A stretch of 64,000 nucleotides of DNA from Ahrensia kielensis DSM 5890 (GCF_000374465.1 NZ_KB894529.1:62001-126000); one strand, 5' to 3'; shown: positions 1 to 9,300, numbered from the stretch's first letter. Made by a program: numbers and translations. Notes: generated from the sequence alone by a model not told the origin.

Positions 1-376
1 CAACATGTTCGCCTGAAATCAGTTTAGGAAGATATTTAGCCTTTTGTTCAGGCGTGCCCCAACGGTTGATCTGATTGATGCAAAGATTGGAGTGCGCACC
101 ATAGCTAAGGCCAACAGACGCCGACGCACGACTTATCTCTTCGATAGCAACCGCGTGGGCAAGATAGCCCATATCCGAGCCGCCAAGTTCTTCTGGCACA
201 GTAATACCGTGCAAGCCGAGAGCACCCATCTTTTCCCACAAATCTGCTGGGAAATTATTCGAAGCATCTATTTCTGCTGCACGCGGTGCGATCTCATCCT
301 GTGCAAAGCGCCGTACCATATCGCGCAATGCATCGATTTCTTCACCAAGGCCAAAATCCATTGTTTGGTTAAACAT
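1..376 (-). CDS. ivd: Isovaleryl-CoA dehydrogenase, N-terminal part (cut by window edge)
   Basis: Acyl-CoA dehydrogenase that oxidises isovaleryl-CoA to 3-methylcrotonyl-CoA in leucine breakdown (FAD enzyme, cytoplasmic). Only the first 125 residues are present; the rest lies beyond position 1. The translated start MFNQTMDFGLGEEIDALRD is followed by segments typical of the isovaleryl branch: EIAPRAAEID, LGLHGITVPEE, EEISRASASVGLSYGAHSN and YLPKLISGEHV. The ATG at 376 lies 12 bases after the stop of the TetR gene, so the two probably share a transcript. The specificity call rests on resemblance to the isovaleryl branch; the catalytic glutamate is outside the window. Confidence 0.88.
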   Translation of the reverse strand, partial: MFNQTMDFGLGEEIDALRDMVRRFAQDEIAPRAAEIDASNNFPADLWEKMGALGLHGITVPEELGGSDMGYLAHAVAIEEISRASASVGLSYGAHSNLCINQINRWGTPEQKAKYLPKLISGEHV

Positions 377-388
377 TATTCTCTCCCA

Positions 389-994
389 TTATGCTTTTGT
401 AACGGCGGTTAATCCAACCGACCCCATAACCATGCCAACGTATAAATCTTCAATTTTCTGCTGAGACAGGCGTCCGCCCGAGCGATACCAAGTATTGACA
501 CCTGTCAGCATCGCTAGAATTGCCATCGCGGCCACATGGGGATCAGAAGCACTGAACGTGCCCTCATCGGCTCCATGCCTTAAAATTGTTTTGGCTATAT
601 TCTCGTAAGTGTGGCGCTTACGTTCGATAATTCGAAATCCCTGATCTTCCAGAGAGCGCAGTTCCATATAAGATAGGAAAACTTCGTCGGGCCTGCTGAT
701 ATGATAGCGGATGTGGAAGCGAACAAAACGTTCAAGCGCTGCCGCAGCATCTTCGTCGCGCACTTCATTATTCCAAGCTTCCAGCAACGAATCCATATGG
801 TTATTTAATAGGGCGACCAGAATTTCCTGCTTGTTGGGATAATGCTGATAAATCGCACTTGCTTGCACACCAACAGCCGCAGCTATCTGGCGCATTGAAA
901 CTGCCGCATACCCAAAACGTGCGAACAATTTGCACGCTTGTGTGAGTATTGCTTCTGCAGTGATACTTCCAACTGAACCGACTTTACGCGCCAT
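389..994 (-). CDS. TetR/AcrR family transcriptional regulator
   Basis: About 201 residues. The N-terminal helix-turn-helix is clear (EAILTQACKLFARFGYAAVS, then MRQIAAAVGVQASAIYQHYPNK), followed by a helical ligand-binding domain without a recognisable ligand signature. The ATG at 994 is preferred over an in-frame GTG at 1006. A palindrome centred on AACGTT lies just upstream (1008-1029) and looks like its own operator. The gene lies directly before isovaleryl-CoA dehydrogenase, so it may control leucine/acyl-CoA catabolism in response to an acyl-CoA. That role is inferred from context only. Confidence 0.85.
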   Translation of the reverse strand: MARKVGSVGSITAEAILTQACKLFARFGYAAVSMRQIAAAVGVQASAIYQHYPNKQEILVALLNNHMDSLLEAWNNEVRDEDAAAALERFVRFHIRYHISRPDEVFLSYMELRSLEDQGFRIIERKRHTYENIAKTILRHGADEGTFSASDPHVAAMAILAMLTGVNTWYRSGGRLSQQKIEDLYVGMVMGSVGLTAVTKA

Positions 995-1007
995 TGTAAA
1001 ATCCACA

Positions 1008-1029
1008 ATTAAATGAACGTTCGTTAAAT
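1008..1029. promoter_or_regulatory. Candidate TetR operator (palindrome on AACGTT)
   Basis: An interrupted dyad centred between 1018 and 1019, with core GAACGTTC flanked by AT-rich arms (TTAAAT / GTTAAAT). About 8 of 11 outward base pairs match. It sits immediately upstream of the TetR start and is the only strong dyad between that gene and the ligase gene ending at 1094. Autoregulation is inferred from position and symmetry. Confidence 0.5.
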
Positions 1030-1093
1030 TAATCTAACGCTATATGATTGTCAAGCAATCACACAGTGGACCTGACATCATATATTTTTTGAG

Positions 1094-2359
1094 CTAGCGC
1101 ATATCCACGATGACTTTGCCGTCATCAATCATTGTACCGCGATCAACCAAAGTCACTTTTGTTTTGACATGGCAAATTTCACGAAACAGGTTTGAAATCT
1201 TTTCAATCGCAGCCGCCTCACCGGTCGCTGTGAGCTGGTTTTCCATTTCACAAAACAACATGATGTCGTCTTTCTCATTGTCGCGATCAATCACCAGCCT
1301 CACACGTTGAAGCCCATCAATTGATTGGCACAAATGATTCAATTGTGTCGGGCGAACAAACATGCCTCTGACTTTCGATGTCTGGTCCGCGCGTCCAAGC
1401 CATCCAGCAAGCACCGGCCCTGTTCGCTCACCAATGGCAGCGCTTCGGTCTTCAGGTTGAATAAACGAAGAAAGATCGCCCGTACCAAAGCGGATGAGCG
1501 GATAATCTTCGCGCAATGTCGTGACAACAACCTCGCCCACAGCGCCAAATGGCATTGCTGCACCTGTTTCAGGATCAACGATTTCAACGATCACATCTTC
1601 ATCGACAATCAGCTGACCGCTTGTATCGACTTCATAACCAATCAAACCAAGCTCAGCCGTCGCATAGCACTGGCGCACATTTACATTCGACTTTTCAAAA
1701 AACTCGCGCAAACCCGGCGTTAAAGCACCGCCGCTCACAATCGCTTTTTTAATTGGAACTGGACCACGATCTGCAGCTTGGCAGGCTTCCAGTAATGTTT
1801 TCAGAAAGTCTGGCGTACCTGCGTAAGCGACAGCGCCATATTGGAAAATTGCAGTAATTTGTTGCTCTAACTGTGCATTGCCAGCTGGAATGACGGAACA
1901 ACCAATTGAGCGAGCGCCCGAATCAAAAATCCATGCACCGGGCGTCAAATGATAAGAAAAAGTATTGTGAACAATATCACCGGCCTCAAAGCCAGCAGCT
2001 ATCATTGCACGGGACGCACGCCAAAATTCAGGCTTCATAAAGCCCGGCTCATGAATGGGACCAGGCGAAACAAATAAATAATCAGCAATTGTGCCATCAG
2101 CAACGATGCCGCCAAATGGCGCCTCATTGCGCTGGATCGCAATCAAATCTTCTTTTCTTAAAATAGGAAGATTTTGCAAGTCGTCCCACGCAGCAACTGG
2201 CTTCTTGCCGCTATAAGCACGGGCGTAATATTTATTATCAGCCAATGTCGATAATTTTGACGTAAGTGCACTGAATTGAGAAGCGCGTCTTTCTTCTTGC
2301 GTTTGATACTCGCGCGGATCATCCACATCCATGGGCAGCACTTTTCTGAACGGTTCCAT
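1094..2359 (-). CDS. Phenylacetate-CoA ligase family protein (AMP-forming)
   Basis: 421 residues, the usual length of PaaK-like adenylate-forming ligases, which activate a carboxylic (often aromatic) acid to its CoA thioester. Recognisable segments are SPGPIHEPGF in the nucleotide-loop region, YAGTPDFL, IVSGGALTPGLREFFE, CYATAELGLIGYE (A5-like), and IRFGTGDLS near the C-terminal hinge. It is the last gene of the operon livG - acyl-CoA synthetase - livH - livM - livK - livF - ligase, 9 bases after livF. The substrate is unknown. Co-transcription with a LIV-type importer suggests that it activates the imported acid. Confidence 0.8.
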   Translation of the reverse strand: MEPFRKVLPMDVDDPREYQTQEERRASQFSALTSKLSTLADNKYYARAYSGKKPVAAWDDLQNLPILRKEDLIAIQRNEAPFGGIVADGTIADYLFVSPGPIHEPGFMKPEFWRASRAMIAAGFEAGDIVHNTFSYHLTPGAWIFDSGARSIGCSVIPAGNAQLEQQITAIFQYGAVAYAGTPDFLKTLLEACQAADRGPVPIKKAIVSGGALTPGLREFFEKSNVNVRQCYATAELGLIGYEVDTSGQLIVDEDVIVEIVDPETGAAMPFGAVGEVVVTTLREDYPLIRFGTGDLSSFIQPEDRSAAIGERTGPVLAGWLGRADQTSKVRGMFVRPTQLNHLCQSIDGLQRVRLVIDRDNEKDDIMLFCEMENQLTATGEAAAIEKISNLFREICHVKTKVTLVDRGTMIDDGKVIVDMR

Positions 2360-2368
2360 GATTTTTCC

Positions 2369-3205
2369 TTAAAGCCACCGCTTGCGACGCTTGAATGATT
2401 TTATGTTTTTGAAGCTTTTGCGTTCGCCGCTACCGCCGAGATAGAATTCTTTGATATCTTCGTTCTCGCGCAATTCAGCCGCCGTGCCATCAAGCACAAC
2501 CTTGCCGTTCTCCATGATATATCCATGGGATGCGCAGCTGAGTGCCATTGCCGCATTTTGTTCAACGAGCAAAATTGTTACGCCGAAATCACGATTAAGT
2601 TTCTTAATGATGCCAAAGACTTCTTTGACCAGAAGCGGCGACAAGCCCATCGATGGCTCGTCCATTAAAATAAGTTTCGGGCGGGCCATCATAGCGCGGC
2701 CAATGGCTAGCATTTGCTGCTCGCCGCCAGATAGATATCCGGCCAATCCAGTGCGCTCTTTCAAGCGTGGAAAATAAGAATAAACAAGATCAATATCGTC
2801 AGCAATATTGGCGCGATCTTTGCGTGTGAAAGCGCCCAATTTAAGATTTTCTAGCGCGGTCATATCCTGAATGATACGGCGGCCTTCCATAACCTGCGAA
2901 ACACCAGCGCGCACTGTTGTATCTGGCTCTTGATTGCTGATTATCTGGCCATCAAACTTGATATCGCCGCGCGTAATTTTACCATCTTCAGACTTTAACA
3001 AACCGCTGATTGCTTTTAGTGTGGTGGACTTTCCAGCGCCGTTAGCGCCGAGCAAGGCGGTAATTGAACCGCGCTGAACTTCTAAGCTCAAACCACGAAG
3101 CACGAGCACATATTCATTATAGACAACCTCAATGTTGTCGACTGCCAATAAGATATCATTTTCCATGGCTACTGCTTTCTTGGGCTCAGTGGCGACCTGT
3201 AGCAT
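2369..3205 (-). CDS. livF: LIV-type ABC transporter ATP-binding protein (LivF-like)
   Basis: 278-residue ATPase of the branched-chain amino-acid/organic-acid (HAAT) importer family. Walker A GANGAGKST is at about 53-61, the signature LSGGEQQMLAIGRAM at about 159, and Walker B LILMDEPSMGLSP follows. The basic C-terminal tail ends RRKRWL. The ATG at 3205 has a GGAG 9 bases upstream; a second ATG lies 13 codons in. It follows livK after a strong hairpin and precedes the ligase. It pairs with the LivG-like ATPase at the front of the operon. Confidence 0.88.
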   Translation of the reverse strand: MLQVATEPKKAVAMENDILLAVDNIEVVYNEYVLVLRGLSLEVQRGSITALLGANGAGKSTTLKAISGLLKSEDGKITRGDIKFDGQIISNQEPDTTVRAGVSQVMEGRRIIQDMTALENLKLGAFTRKDRANIADDIDLVYSYFPRLKERTGLAGYLSGGEQQMLAIGRAMMARPKLILMDEPSMGLSPLLVKEVFGIIKKLNRDFGVTILLVEQNAAMALSCASHGYIMENGKVVLDGTAAELRENEDIKEFYLGGSGERKSFKNIKSFKRRKRWL

Positions 3206-3234
3206 TTCGCTTGCTCCGGGTTGTAAGAAGGTAT

Positions 3235-3257
3235 TGCGGCCGGATGATCCGGCCGCA
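3235..3257 (-). terminator. Hairpin between livK and livF (attenuator or mRNA stabiliser)
   Basis: GC-rich perfect inverted repeat TGCGGCCGGAT-G-ATCCGGCCGCA, about 10 bases after the livK stop. There is no U-run behind it in the transcript sense, so it looks more like a 3'-end stabiliser that raises binding-protein expression than a full terminator. Confidence 0.6.
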
Positions 3258-3267
3258 GATCGATATT

Positions 3268-4515
3268 TTAGTAACCAATCCAGTCATCACGACGTGGAAG
3301 CTCAACCGTAGAAATTTTCTCGATTTGCACCTTGCCGTCGATCAAAGAACCTTTGTTCACAGATACAGTTGTTGTGCCGCGATGGTCTTTTTCAGTCCAT
3401 GTTGATGGCTCACATACGCCTTCCAAACCAACTGGAACCCAGTCCGTTTTTGCGTACATGCCGTTGCGAATATTTTCGCCCGTTAAACCACCATTGGCTT
3501 TCGCCCACTCCATTGCCTCTTTCATATAAAAGGCACTACAAACGCCGCGAATGTAATGGTGTGTTGGTTTTTGAGATTTATCGGAAGTACCTTCCTCATA
3601 CATCTTTCTGACCAAATCCATACCCGGTGCATCCGCTTCCCAGAATGGAGATGCTGTTGGGAAAATATAATCTACAGCACCAGATGCTTCGACGGTCAAA
3701 TAGTCACCGCCCCAAATATTGGCCATGTAAGTGACATCCGCACCAACGGTCTTACAAGACTTCAAAAGCGAGACAACAGAGCCGCCGAGGTTCGCCACGA
3801 AAGCATAGTTTGCACCAGAGTCTTTGATGGTTAGGCACTGCGCTTTAAAGTCACCGGGGGCCATAGGCACCACGATTGGGTTAAGCACTTCAAGTCCAAG
3901 CTCCGTAGCATATTCTGCACATGCTTCTTTGGGTGCATTTGGATAAGGGTGGTTATCACCTAGATGCACAAATTTAGGGTTTCCAAGGCCCTTTTCCTCA
4001 GCATCAGTCTTTGCCCACTGAACCATTGCACGGCATGCATCTGAATAGCTTGGGCCGTAGAAAAAGTTATACGGCGCAGGCTTTGTTGTTTTTGGGTTGA
4101 TGCCCGTCGGATCGGTCAGGTGCCCTGAATAAGAAGCGGACCAAGTTGGGATTTTGTCTTTCGCAACAAAAGAGATAAGGGCTTCGGTATCGCCTGTACC
4201 CCAACCTTGTAATCCGACCATCTTGCCATTGGATGTCCAGCGTTTGTATGTCGCAATCGCTTGCGGCACTTTATAAGCATAGTCGATTTGTTCTAGCTCA
4301 ATCGTCGTACCATCAATACCGCCATTTCGATTGATGTACTCAACTGCATCCTTGATGCCTGGGCCGTAAAACTTGCTAACGAAAGCCGTTGGTCCAGTAT
4401 AGTCAACCAAATTGCCGACAAAGATACTGTCTGGCTCGCTTTGCGCATAGGCAACAACACCGCCCAACATTGTAACTGATGCAAGACCAGCCATTATAAA
4501 TGAAAACTTTTTCAA
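3268..4515 (-). CDS. livK: LIV-type ABC transporter substrate-binding protein
   Basis: 415-residue periplasmic binding protein (Peripla_BP_6 class). Signal peptide at residues 1-24 (MKKFSFIMAGLASVTMLGG, cleavage after AYA). The mature part opens with IFVGNLVDYTGPTAFVSKFYGPGIKDAVEYIN, written here as IFVGNLVDYTGP and VSKFYGPGIKDAVEYIN, the normal start of this fold. The length and the adjacent acyl-CoA ligases resemble carboxylate-linked LIV operons rather than an amino-acid system; the ligand cannot be read from sequence. It lies between livM (66 bases upstream) and livF, with a hairpin directly downstream. Confidence 0.85.
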   Translation of the reverse strand: MKKFSFIMAGLASVTMLGGVVAYAQSEPDSIFVGNLVDYTGPTAFVSKFYGPGIKDAVEYINRNGGIDGTTIELEQIDYAYKVPQAIATYKRWTSNGKMVGLQGWGTGDTEALISFVAKDKIPTWSASYSGHLTDPTGINPKTTKPAPYNFFYGPSYSDACRAMVQWAKTDAEEKGLGNPKFVHLGDNHPYPNAPKEACAEYATELGLEVLNPIVVPMAPGDFKAQCLTIKDSGANYAFVANLGGSVVSLLKSCKTVGADVTYMANIWGGDYLTVEASGAVDYIFPTASPFWEADAPGMDLVRKMYEEGTSDKSQKPTHHYIRGVCSAFYMKEAMEWAKANGGLTGENIRNGMYAKTDWVPVGLEGVCEPSTWTEKDHRGTTTVSVNKGSLIDGKVQIEKISTVELPRRDDWIGY

Positions 4516-4580
4516 GATATCCTCCCATTATGCATTTAGGTGGCAACGACTCTCCCAAGCAGCCGCCGGTGAAATCCGTT

Positions 4581-5651
4581 TTAATAAGAGAACGGATATA
4601 GCTTTATCGATTTGCGGATTTGACCAATGCGATGCGCGATCCCCTCCGGTTCGAAAATCAAGAATAAAATAATGACGGTACCGACCGTGATCTGCTCGAC
4701 ATATGATTTGCCGTTTTCAATTATCCCAAAGACTGATGGTCCAACCGAGATCAGAAAACCGCTAATGATTTGAACAAGTTGCGGCAAGAGTTCGATAAAC
4801 ATCGCACCAAGGAATGCGCCTGGCACCGAGCCAAGCCCACCGATGATAATCATCGCCAAGAAGTTGATAGAAAGAGCAATTGAGAAAGTTTCAACCGACA
4901 CAAATTCGATGTAATGCGCATAAAGTGCGCCAGCCACGCCTGCAAAAAACGACGAGATACCAAAGGCCAAAATACGATATTTTGTAAGGTTGATGCCCAT
5001 GATTTCAGCAGAAAGATAATGATCGCGTACCGCAACAAGCGCGCGGCCATCACGCGAGCGTTTTAGGTTGGCAACCGTAATCATCGAAATGACCGCCCAA
5101 GCCAGCACAACATAGAAATATTTCTCATCCGTATCGAGCGGAATACCGAAGAAATCCGGCTTTGATGCATCGACACCATAACCATTGGTGAACCAAGTGG
5201 CGCGAGAAAAGAAATCGACCAGAATAAACTGTGATGCCAGCGTTGCAATGGCGAGATACAGCCCTTTAATACGCGCTGCCGGTAGGCCAAAAACCATACC
5301 CACGATTGCCGTCATGACACCCGCAAGTGGGATAGCAATCAGGACAGGAACACCATAATTATTGGCCAAATAGGCCGATGAGAATGCGCCAAAGCCATAG
5401 AACGCCGCATGGCCCAAACTAATCTGTCCGGTCATGCCGACAAGGACATTAAGGCCCAGTGCAGAAATACCAGAGATACCGACAAGAATAAGCAAGTTAA
5501 CAACGTAGCTGCTCATCAAAACAGGAGCCAAAATCATCACAACAAGCGCGACAGCGGCAGTCCAGCCGATCACCTTAGTCTGAAATAAATATTGGTCTGT
5601 TTTATATGTTGTTCGGAAGTCACCGCATGGGCGAAGTGCTGTCGATCCCAT
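4581..5651 (-). CDS. livM: LIV-type ABC transporter permease (LivM-like)
   Basis: 356-residue inner-membrane permease with about 9-10 hydrophobic segments. The family block GISALGLNVLVGMTGQISLGH is present as GISALGLNVLVG followed by MTGQISLGHAAFYGFGAF, and the coupling region contains GALYAHYIEFVSVETF and AMIIIGGLGSVPGAFLGA. The start codon lies 2 bases after the livH stop, so translation is tightly coupled. It forms the channel with LivH. Confidence 0.87.
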   Translation of the reverse strand: MGSTALRPCGDFRTTYKTDQYLFQTKVIGWTAAVALVVMILAPVLMSSYVVNLLILVGISGISALGLNVLVGMTGQISLGHAAFYGFGAFSSAYLANNYGVPVLIAIPLAGVMTAIVGMVFGLPAARIKGLYLAIATLASQFILVDFFSRATWFTNGYGVDASKPDFFGIPLDTDEKYFYVVLAWAVISMITVANLKRSRDGRALVAVRDHYLSAEIMGINLTKYRILAFGISSFFAGVAGALYAHYIEFVSVETFSIALSINFLAMIIIGGLGSVPGAFLGAMFIELLPQLVQIISGFLISVGPSVFGIIENGKSYVEQITVGTVIILFLIFEPEGIAHRIGQIRKSIKLYPFSY

Positions 5652-5653
5652 GA

Positions 5654-6547
5654 TCAGATCCTCTCAATGTCGCGGGTGCCAAACAGGCCGTAAGGCTTGA
5701 TGACCAAAATGATGATTAGGACGTAGAACGGCGCGATAGTGTAGAGATTGCCCCACTGCAGATATTGGCCATCTACAAACTCGGCAAAGTTTTCCAACAA
5801 GCCGATAATGACGCCGCCAACGATAGCGCCAACAATGGAATCCAGCCCGCCGACAATAACGGCTGGAAACACTTTGATACCAATCACGGCAAGCGATGAA
5901 GACACGCCGCTGACGATGCCAATAATGATGCCAGCAATGCCAGAGACAACCGCTGAGATTGCCCAGCTCATGGCAAACACCTGCCCAACAGAAACGCCAA
6001 GACTTTGGGCCGCTTGTTGATCATAGGCGGTCGCGCGCATCGCAAGGCCGTATTTTGAGTATTGGAAAAAAGCGTAGAATAGCGCCATCACGAAGAAGGA
6101 GAGAACCAAGCTCATGATGTAAGCTGTTTCGACTTGCAGCCCGAACAGAGATACGTTTTCAACGGGGAATATCTGCGGGAAGCTGGCGCTTGAATTTCCG
6201 AAAGTCCAATTCAAAACCGACTGCATGATAATCGACAGAGCGATTGTCACCATGATGATCGAAATGATCGGTTCGCCGATCAATGGCCTCAAAATTACCG
6301 TCTGTATAAGGATGCCGAAGATGGTCATAAAAACCAGCGTAAACGGAAAAGCGACATAGAATGGCAGTCCAGCTTTAACGACCATCGCTAGACAAACCCA
6401 TGCACCCAGAACCAAAAATTCGCCCTGTGCAAAGTTTACAACCTGCGTGGATTTGTAGATCAATACAAAACACATGGCGACAACGCCATAGAGCATGCCA
6501 ACGATCAATCCATTTGCCAGTAATTGTGTGAGAAGAAACCAGTTCAT
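5654..6547 (-). CDS. livH: LIV-type ABC transporter permease (LivH-like)
   Basis: 297-residue permease with eight or so membrane segments. The N-terminal LLANGLIVGMLYGVVAMCFV and FAQGEFLVLGAW, and the C-terminal AVIVGGLDSIVGAIVGG, are standard LivH blocks. It sits 9 bases downstream of the acyl-CoA synthetase stop and 2 bases upstream of livM. An acyl-CoA synthetase gene inserted between livG and livH shows that uptake and CoA activation are expressed together. Confidence 0.87.
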   Translation of the reverse strand: MNWFLLTQLLANGLIVGMLYGVVAMCFVLIYKSTQVVNFAQGEFLVLGAWVCLAMVVKAGLPFYVAFPFTLVFMTIFGILIQTVILRPLIGEPIISIIMVTIALSIIMQSVLNWTFGNSSASFPQIFPVENVSLFGLQVETAYIMSLVLSFFVMALFYAFFQYSKYGLAMRATAYDQQAAQSLGVSVGQVFAMSWAISAVVSGIAGIIIGIVSGVSSSLAVIGIKVFPAVIVGGLDSIVGAIVGGVIIGLLENFAEFVDGQYLQWGNLYTIAPFYVLIIILVIKPYGLFGTRDIERI

Positions 6548-6556
6548 GTTATTCTC

Positions 6557-8494
6557 CTATTCCGCGGCTACAGGCAGAACAGGCACATCCTGACCAGGCA
6601 AGTCGCGAACGGCTATAACGGTCTGGATGCGCTGCTGGGAGCCATCTTGGAAGGTGATCATCGTGTCGATATCGACATATCCTTTGTCCGAATAAATCGT
6701 ATCGATAATGTCAGCGTATTTTTCAGCAACGACAGAGCGTCGCACTTTGCGGGTTCGCGTAAGCTCACCGTCATCGGCATCAAGTTCTTTATAAAGCAGA
6801 ACAAATTTCTTGATCTGCTGCGCTTCGGGAAGCGTTTTGTTGATTTCGGTGATTTCCTTTTCAATCAATTCATACACTTCAGGTCGAGACGATAAGTCAG
6901 TGTATGTGGTAAAGGAAATACGTCGTTTCTCGGCCCATTTAGCCAAGATCGAATAGCGAATGCAGACGATTGCCGCCAAATGATCGCGCCCTGCCCCTAA
7001 GATTACAGCTTCGCCGATATAAGGACAGAATTTCAATTTGTTCTCGATGAATTGCGGCGAGAACCTCAAACCGCTTTTCATTTCGGCAAGATCCACGATG
7101 CGGTCAATCACGACGAGGTGGCCGTTTTCATTGAAGTAACCTGCATCACCCGTGAGCATCCAGCCGTCGACAATGTCCTTCTTGGATGCTTCTTCATTAT
7201 TGTAATATCCAAGGAACATATTGTTGTGACGGGTAATTATCTCACCGATGCCTTCAGCATCTGGGTCTTTGATTTCAACTTTGACTTCGTCGGTAAACGG
7301 CACGCCTACCGTGTCAAAATCAACATCGCCTTGCTTATGAATTGTATAAGCGCCCAAGAGTTCCGTCTGGCCGTAAAGCTGGCGCAGAGGAACGCCCATT
7401 GCGAGGAAGAACTTGAATGTATCAGGCCCAAGTGCTGCGCCGCCCGTCGCAGCCGATGTCACACGGCTGAGGCCAAGACGGTCTTTTAGCGCATTGAATA
7501 AACATAGTCTTGCGCTGGCAGACGTTCTGCCTGCCTCAAACGCATTGATGCCGCGTTTGGAAAAATAATCATACAGCACACGATTGATCCATGATGAATC
7601 CATCATCCGCGCGCGCACGGTAGCAACGATATCTTCCCAGACCCTTGGCGCGAAAAGCACGAAGGTTGGGCCGATCTCACGCATGTCCGACATTGATGTT
7701 TCTGGAGACTCAACAAAGTTGACCGTCATGCGCGAAATAAGCGACATGCCCACCGCATAAATTTGCTCCATGATCCAAGGCATAGGCAACGTGGACACAT
7801 ATTCGTCCATGTGAGTTTTCGGGTCGACGGTTAGATAATCATGACAGTGATCAATAACACTGCGCGCTGACAACATCGCAAGCTTCGGGTTGGATGTCGT
7901 GCCCGATGTGGCGCAAAGAATGGCGACATCATCACCGTTCGAGTTTGCGACGAGCGTATCATAGAGTGATTGATCTTTGGCATGAAGCGCATCGCCCATC
8001 TGGCGCAAATCTTCTAATTGCAGCAAACGCGGGTCTTCATATTTGCGCATACCGCGCGGGTCTTCAAAGATGATTTTTTCAATCGTCGGACATTCATCCG
8101 CAAGGTTCAAAAACTTGTCGACCTGCTCTTCATCTTCAGCGAACACAAAGCGTGTACCTGCATAATTAATCAGATAAGCAAGCTCCTGCTCCATCAGGTC
8201 ACGGTAAAGGCCAAGCGTGCAAGCACCGCATGCTTGCGCAGCAACTTCACCCGCAACCCAGTCAGGGCGGTTGTCGCCAATAATACCAACAACATCGCCT
8301 TTTTTAATGCCAAGCTTGGTAAGCCCCAGCGCAATGCGGCGCACATTATTGTTGTAGTCTGCCCATGTTTGAGAGACCCAAATACCGAAAGTCTTTTCTC
8401 TTAAAGCTGTCTCGCTTGGAAAATTCTTTGCATTATTAGCAAGCAATTTCGGCAACGTGTTGAGGCCATCCCCTTTGGTGGAAATTTTGCTCAT
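6557..8494 (-). CDS. Long-chain-type acyl-CoA synthetase (AMP-binding)
   Basis: 645-residue adenylate-forming enzyme of the FadD/bubblegum-like type. The P-loop reads ATSGTTSNPKLAML, where most relatives have a glycine and KGAM at the corresponding places. Other motifs are YGQTELLGAY (A5), TGDAGYFNENG (A7) and VVIDRIVD (A8). The C-terminal catalytic lysine region around LTRTRKVRR is present. Its start shares one base with the livG stop (TAATG), so it belongs to the transporter operon. The substrate is probably the imported carboxylate; chain length cannot be told. Confidence 0.82.
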   Translation of the reverse strand: MSKISTKGDGLNTLPKLLANNAKNFPSETALREKTFGIWVSQTWADYNNNVRRIALGLTKLGIKKGDVVGIIGDNRPDWVAGEVAAQACGACTLGLYRDLMEQELAYLINYAGTRFVFAEDEEQVDKFLNLADECPTIEKIIFEDPRGMRKYEDPRLLQLEDLRQMGDALHAKDQSLYDTLVANSNGDDVAILCATSGTTSNPKLAMLSARSVIDHCHDYLTVDPKTHMDEYVSTLPMPWIMEQIYAVGMSLISRMTVNFVESPETSMSDMREIGPTFVLFAPRVWEDIVATVRARMMDSSWINRVLYDYFSKRGINAFEAGRTSASARLCLFNALKDRLGLSRVTSAATGGAALGPDTFKFFLAMGVPLRQLYGQTELLGAYTIHKQGDVDFDTVGVPFTDEVKVEIKDPDAEGIGEIITRHNNMFLGYYNNEEASKKDIVDGWMLTGDAGYFNENGHLVVIDRIVDLAEMKSGLRFSPQFIENKLKFCPYIGEAVILGAGRDHLAAIVCIRYSILAKWAEKRRISFTTYTDLSSRPEVYELIEKEITEINKTLPEAQQIKKFVLLYKELDADDGELTRTRKVRRSVVAEKYADIIDTIYSDKGYVDIDTMITFQDGSQQRIQTVIAVRDLPGQDVPVLPVAAE

Positions 8495-9294
8495 TATGCC
8501 ACCTCTTTTTGCGAAGCGGTTTCAGGCTCATCGTCAAAGTCAGCACCGAGATAGGCCTTTTGAACATGATCATTCGCCATGACTTCTTCAGGCAAACCGT
8601 CACAAACTTTCGAACCAAAATCTAAAACCATCACACGGTCAGAGATATCCATAACAACACCCATGTCATGCTCAATCATGATAACAGTCATGCCGAGCTC
8701 CTGATTGAGATCGACAACGAAACGGGCCATGTCCTCTTTTTCTTCCATATTCATGCCAGCCATTGGCTCATCAAGAAGAACAAGTTTTGGGCCCAGAGCG
8801 ATTGCTCGCGCCAGCTCAACACGCTTACGCAAGCCGTATGACAAGGTGCCAGCCTGTGCATTGCGAATGTGCTGAATTTCAAGGAAGTCGATAATGTCTT
8901 CTACATGGCGGCGATGCTCTAGCTCTTCCTTTTGAGCGCCAAACCAATAGGCCATACCGGTTAGAAAATTGTTTTTCAAAAGGTGGTGACGACCAACCAT
9001 AATATTGTCGAGCACGGTCATATGATCGAAAAGCGCAAGGTTTTGAAATGTGCGCCCAATGCCTATTTCTGGTCGCTCACTTGTCTTGCGACCAAGCAGT
9101 TCTTCACCAGCAAATTTGATAGACCCTTTATCGGGCGAATAACGTCCTGATATGCAATTTAGCATAGACGTTTTACCTGCCCCATTGGGGCCAATTATGG
9201 AAAATAGTTCAGCTTCTTTGACAGAAAAACAAACATTCTGAAGTGCTTTAATACCGCCAAATGACAAACTGATATCGTCAACCTGCAAGAGCAT
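8494..9294 (-). CDS. livG: LIV-type ABC transporter ATP-binding protein (LivG-like)
   Basis: 266 residues from the ATG at 9294, chosen because GGGAGG lies 10 bases upstream; an in-frame start at 9345 lacks such support and would run into the promoter. Walker A IIGPNGAGKTS, the LivG-type signature LSYGLRKRVELARAI, Walker B LVLLDEPMAGM and switch histidine MIEHDMGVV are all intact. It is the first gene of the operon. Its upstream region contains the 76-nt segment repeated near mmsA. Confidence 0.88.
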   Translation of the reverse strand: MLLQVDDISLSFGGIKALQNVCFSVKEAELFSIIGPNGAGKTSMLNCISGRYSPDKGSIKFAGEELLGRKTSERPEIGIGRTFQNLALFDHMTVLDNIMVGRHHLLKNNFLTGMAYWFGAQKEELEHRRHVEDIIDFLEIQHIRNAQAGTLSYGLRKRVELARAIALGPKLVLLDEPMAGMNMEEKEDMARFVVDLNQELGMTVIMIEHDMGVVMDISDRVMVLDFGSKVCDGLPEEVMANDHVQKAYLGADFDDEPETASQKEVA

Positions 9295-9300
9295 ATGACC

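Noticed and set aside
44-412. Open frame of 122 codons on plus
   Set aside because: It is antisense to the isovaleryl-CoA dehydrogenase N-terminus, whose translation is clearly conserved; its own product shows no family features.
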